Assembly (NCBI RefSeq): GCF_028293835.1
Contig: NZ_JAQGNX010000127.1
Span: forward strand, 62,001 to 126,000
Direction of reading: 5' to 3'
From: Pseudomonas sp.
GTDB lineage: Bacteria > Pseudomonadota > Gammaproteobacteria > Pseudomonadales > Pseudomonadaceae
DNA: 64,000 bases
Positions within the stretch are counted from its first letter, which is position 1. Every line of letters begins with the position of its first letter. Shown in pieces: positions 62,459 to 64,000 of this stretch. Both the position numbers and the translations under genes were made by a program. The notes beneath the pieces are model-generated. The model saw nothing but the letters and a program-made list of their open reading frames with translations, did no database searches and had not been told where the DNA came from.

Positions 62459-62848
62459 ATGCCTAAGCAGGTGTCCATGGGCGCGTTGATGAAATGCTCG
62501 TTCGGCGTTGCGCCCTCTGCGCTGGTGGTTTTGCCGAAAAACCGGGTATTGGCTGAAGGGCCGCCCGCCGCGAACATCATGGATCACATACCGTTGGTGA
62601 ATATCCTGCCCTTCGGCATGTGCAACTCGATGGGCAATCCCATGGTGGCCGCTGCGACGGCGGCCGCTCTGGGAGCGTTGACACCGATGCCGTGCTTGCC
62701 GGCCACCAGCGCACCTTGGGTGCCGGGTGCGGCGACGGTCTTGATCGCCAAGATGCCGGCGTTGGACAACGTGTCCAAATGCCTGTGTAACTGGGGCGGC
62801 ATCATTGAGTTCAGCACGTCGGCCACGGTCAAGACCATGATCCCGTAG
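62459..62848 (+). CDS. PAAR-like DUF4280 spike-tip protein
   Basis: The 129-residue protein has the DUF4280 series MGALMKCSFGVAPSALVVLP, ANIMDHIPLVNILPFGMC, LTPMPCLPAT and a Cys/Trp ending KCLCNWGGIIEF. These proteins sharpen the VgrG spike and often dock an effector. GGAGAAAG precedes ATG 62459, 17 bases after the unrecognised gene and 53 before vgrG. Confidence 0.9.
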   Translation: MPKQVSMGALMKCSFGVAPSALVVLPKNRVLAEGPPAANIMDHIPLVNILPFGMCNSMGNPMVAAATAAALGALTPMPCLPATSAPWVPGAATVLIAKMPALDNVSKCLCNWGGIIEFSTSATVKTMIP

Positions 62849-62900
62849 CGCACTGCAATATCCAGCGACTTCACTTCACCGACAGACGATCAGAGAATTT

Positions 62901-64000
62901 ATGCCCGCCACCCAAGCCAATCGCGAAGTCTCCATCAAAACCGCATTGGGTACCGATGTGTTGCTGTTCAGCTCAATGGACGGTGCCGAGCAGTTGGGGC
63001 GTCTATCCGAGTACCGTGTGCAGTTATTGAGTGCCAGCAGCGACTTGAAAATTGCGGACGTCCTGGGCAAGACAATGACCGTCAGCCTCGATGTGAGCGA
63101 CGAGGGCGTACGCCACTTCAATGGTGTGGTCACGCGCTTTAGCTGCACCGGGTGGCGAGGTGATTTTGCGACCTACGAGGCGATTCTGCACCCATGGTTA
63201 TGGCTGCTGACCCGCGCCTCGAACTGCCGGATATTCCAGGACATGACCGTAGTCGACATCGTCAAGTCGGTCTGTGACGACGGCATGTACGGGGGCATGG
63301 TGACGCTGATGGTGAACTCGCTCAGCGGTTCGTATGCGCAGTTGCCGTATTGCGTGCAGTACCGCGAGACTGATTTCGATTTCGTCTGTCGCTTGCTCGA
63401 AGAAGCTGGCATCTATTTCTTCTTCACTCACGCCATGGACAAGCACACCATGGTGCTTGCCGATTCCTACAGTGCGCACTCGCCGATTGCGGGTTACGGC
63501 AATCTCAAGTTTTCCATGGGTCAGTCTCTCGACACCCGAGTGGAAGAAAGCGTGGCCTCCTGGACGGCCGCTGGCGAGATTCAGTCCAGTAGCTATGTGT
63601 TGAACGATTTTGACTTTGAGAAAGCATCGTCCAGTTCCAATGGCGGCTTGCTGTCGACGGCGAGAATTCCTGCGGCGTTTGGCCAGTCAGCCTACGAAAT
63701 GTTCGATTACCCGGGCAAATACACCACGGCCACCGAGGGTAATGCACTGGCCCGTGCCCGTATCGAACGCTTGCACGGCCAGTGCGAGCGGATCGACGCC
63801 AGTACCAATGCCCGTGGCCTGTATCCAGGCGGGCTGTTCACCTTGGTCGAACATCCACGAGACGATCAGAACCGCAGTTACCTGATTACCAGCGCCCATT
63901 ATCGGATCCGTGGTACTGACTACCGCAGCGGCAGTGGCAATGCCCGGCTCGCGGTCGAATGCACCTTCACCGCCATCGGTGACGATCATGCGTACCGGCC
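62901..64000 (+). CDS. vgrG: VgrG spike protein (TssI), 3' end outside window
   Basis: Open from ATG 62901 to the end of the window (366 codons). It carries the gp27-like N-terminal module: LLFSSMDGAEQLGRLSEYRV, QYRETDFDFVCRLLEEAGIYFFF and YDYPG-like FDYPGKYT. The gp5-like needle and any C-terminal effector extension lie beyond the window. It trimerises to form the puncturing spike, tipped by the DUF4280 protein. Confidence 0.94.
   Translation, partial: MPATQANREVSIKTALGTDVLLFSSMDGAEQLGRLSEYRVQLLSASSDLKIADVLGKTMTVSLDVSDEGVRHFNGVVTRFSCTGWRGDFATYEAILHPWLWLLTRASNCRIFQDMTVVDIVKSVCDDGMYGGMVTLMVNSLSGSYAQLPYCVQYRETDFDFVCRLLEEAGIYFFFTHAMDKHTMVLADSYSAHSPIAGYGNLKFSMGQSLDTRVEESVASWTAAGEIQSSSYVLNDFDFEKASSSSNGGLLSTARIPAAFGQSAYEMFDYPGKYTTATEGNALARARIERLHGQCERIDASTNARGLYPGGLFTLVEHPRDDQNRSYLITSAHYRIRGTDYRSGSGNARLAVECTFTAIGDDHAYR

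Noticed and set aside
1..64000. CRISPR arrays, tRNA or rRNA genes, insertion sequences
   Set aside because: No regularly spaced direct repeats, no tRNA cloverleaf or rRNA sequence and no transposase reading frame were seen.

Overview
The window looks like Pseudomonas chromosome (fluorescens/abietaniphila type). It is GC-rich with strong codon bias and carries the typical Pseudomonas intergenic inverted repeats built on GTAGGAGCCAAC...GTTGGCGAGG. It also has a Pseudomonas-style type VI secretion locus. Both ends cut through a gene.

Bases 1-14,709 hold accessory catabolic genes: the end of an RND/MMPL transporter, a VOC protein, an enoyl-CoA hydratase, an SDR and a CrtI-like FAD oxidoreductase. 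A TetR regulator follows, divergent from a second unit (unrecognised lipocalin-like protein, SDR, MFS transporter, NTF2-like protein). A minus-strand operon then encodes an MFS transporter, a [2Fe-2S] ferredoxin, a ferredoxin reductase and an SDR.

Bases 15,027-36,800 match, in content and largely in order, the dit cluster known from abietane diterpenoid (resin acid) degradation in Pseudomonas abietaniphila. The genes are a 3Fe-4S-type ferredoxin, SDR, extradiol dioxygenase, FAH-family hydrolase and MFS permease; an IclR regulator; a thiolase-like/DUF35 pair; SDR and FAH; Rieske oxygenase alpha and beta; DUF2889; SDR; CoA ligase; TetR; amidohydrolase, FAH, 3-hydroxyacyl-CoA dehydrogenase and thiolase; and a P450. 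Bases 37,095-44,153 add beta-oxidation-like genes: a second amidohydrolase, a tandem acyl-CoA dehydrogenase pair, a crotonase, a third acyl-CoA dehydrogenase and a thiolase. The implied route is CoA activation and P450 hydroxylation, Rieske dihydroxylation, SDR rearomatisation, meta cleavage, FAH hydrolysis or decarboxylation, and retro-aldol/thiolytic shortening. The substrate assignment is inference from gene content.

The most interesting signal is a 25-bp dyad, TGWACAY-N11-RTGTYMA (core ACA-N13-TGT, imperfect at one site). I found it by eye upstream of seven separate transcription units between 14.8 and 37.0 kb, with a weaker copy before the IclR gene. It looks like the operator or promoter element of a single regulon that extends beyond the classical dit genes in both directions.

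Bases 44,337-50,352 are unrelated: two AraC regulators, a phytanoyl-CoA-dioxygenase-like protein with a solute-binding protein and an M20 amidohydrolase, and a LysR regulator. Bases 50,737-64,000 are a type VI secretion operon (tssA, tssB, tssC, hcp, tagJ, tssE, tssF, tssG, clpV, an unrecognised gene, a DUF4280 PAAR-like spike, and vgrG running off the end). The membrane-complex genes tssJ, tssK, tssL and tssM are not in the window.
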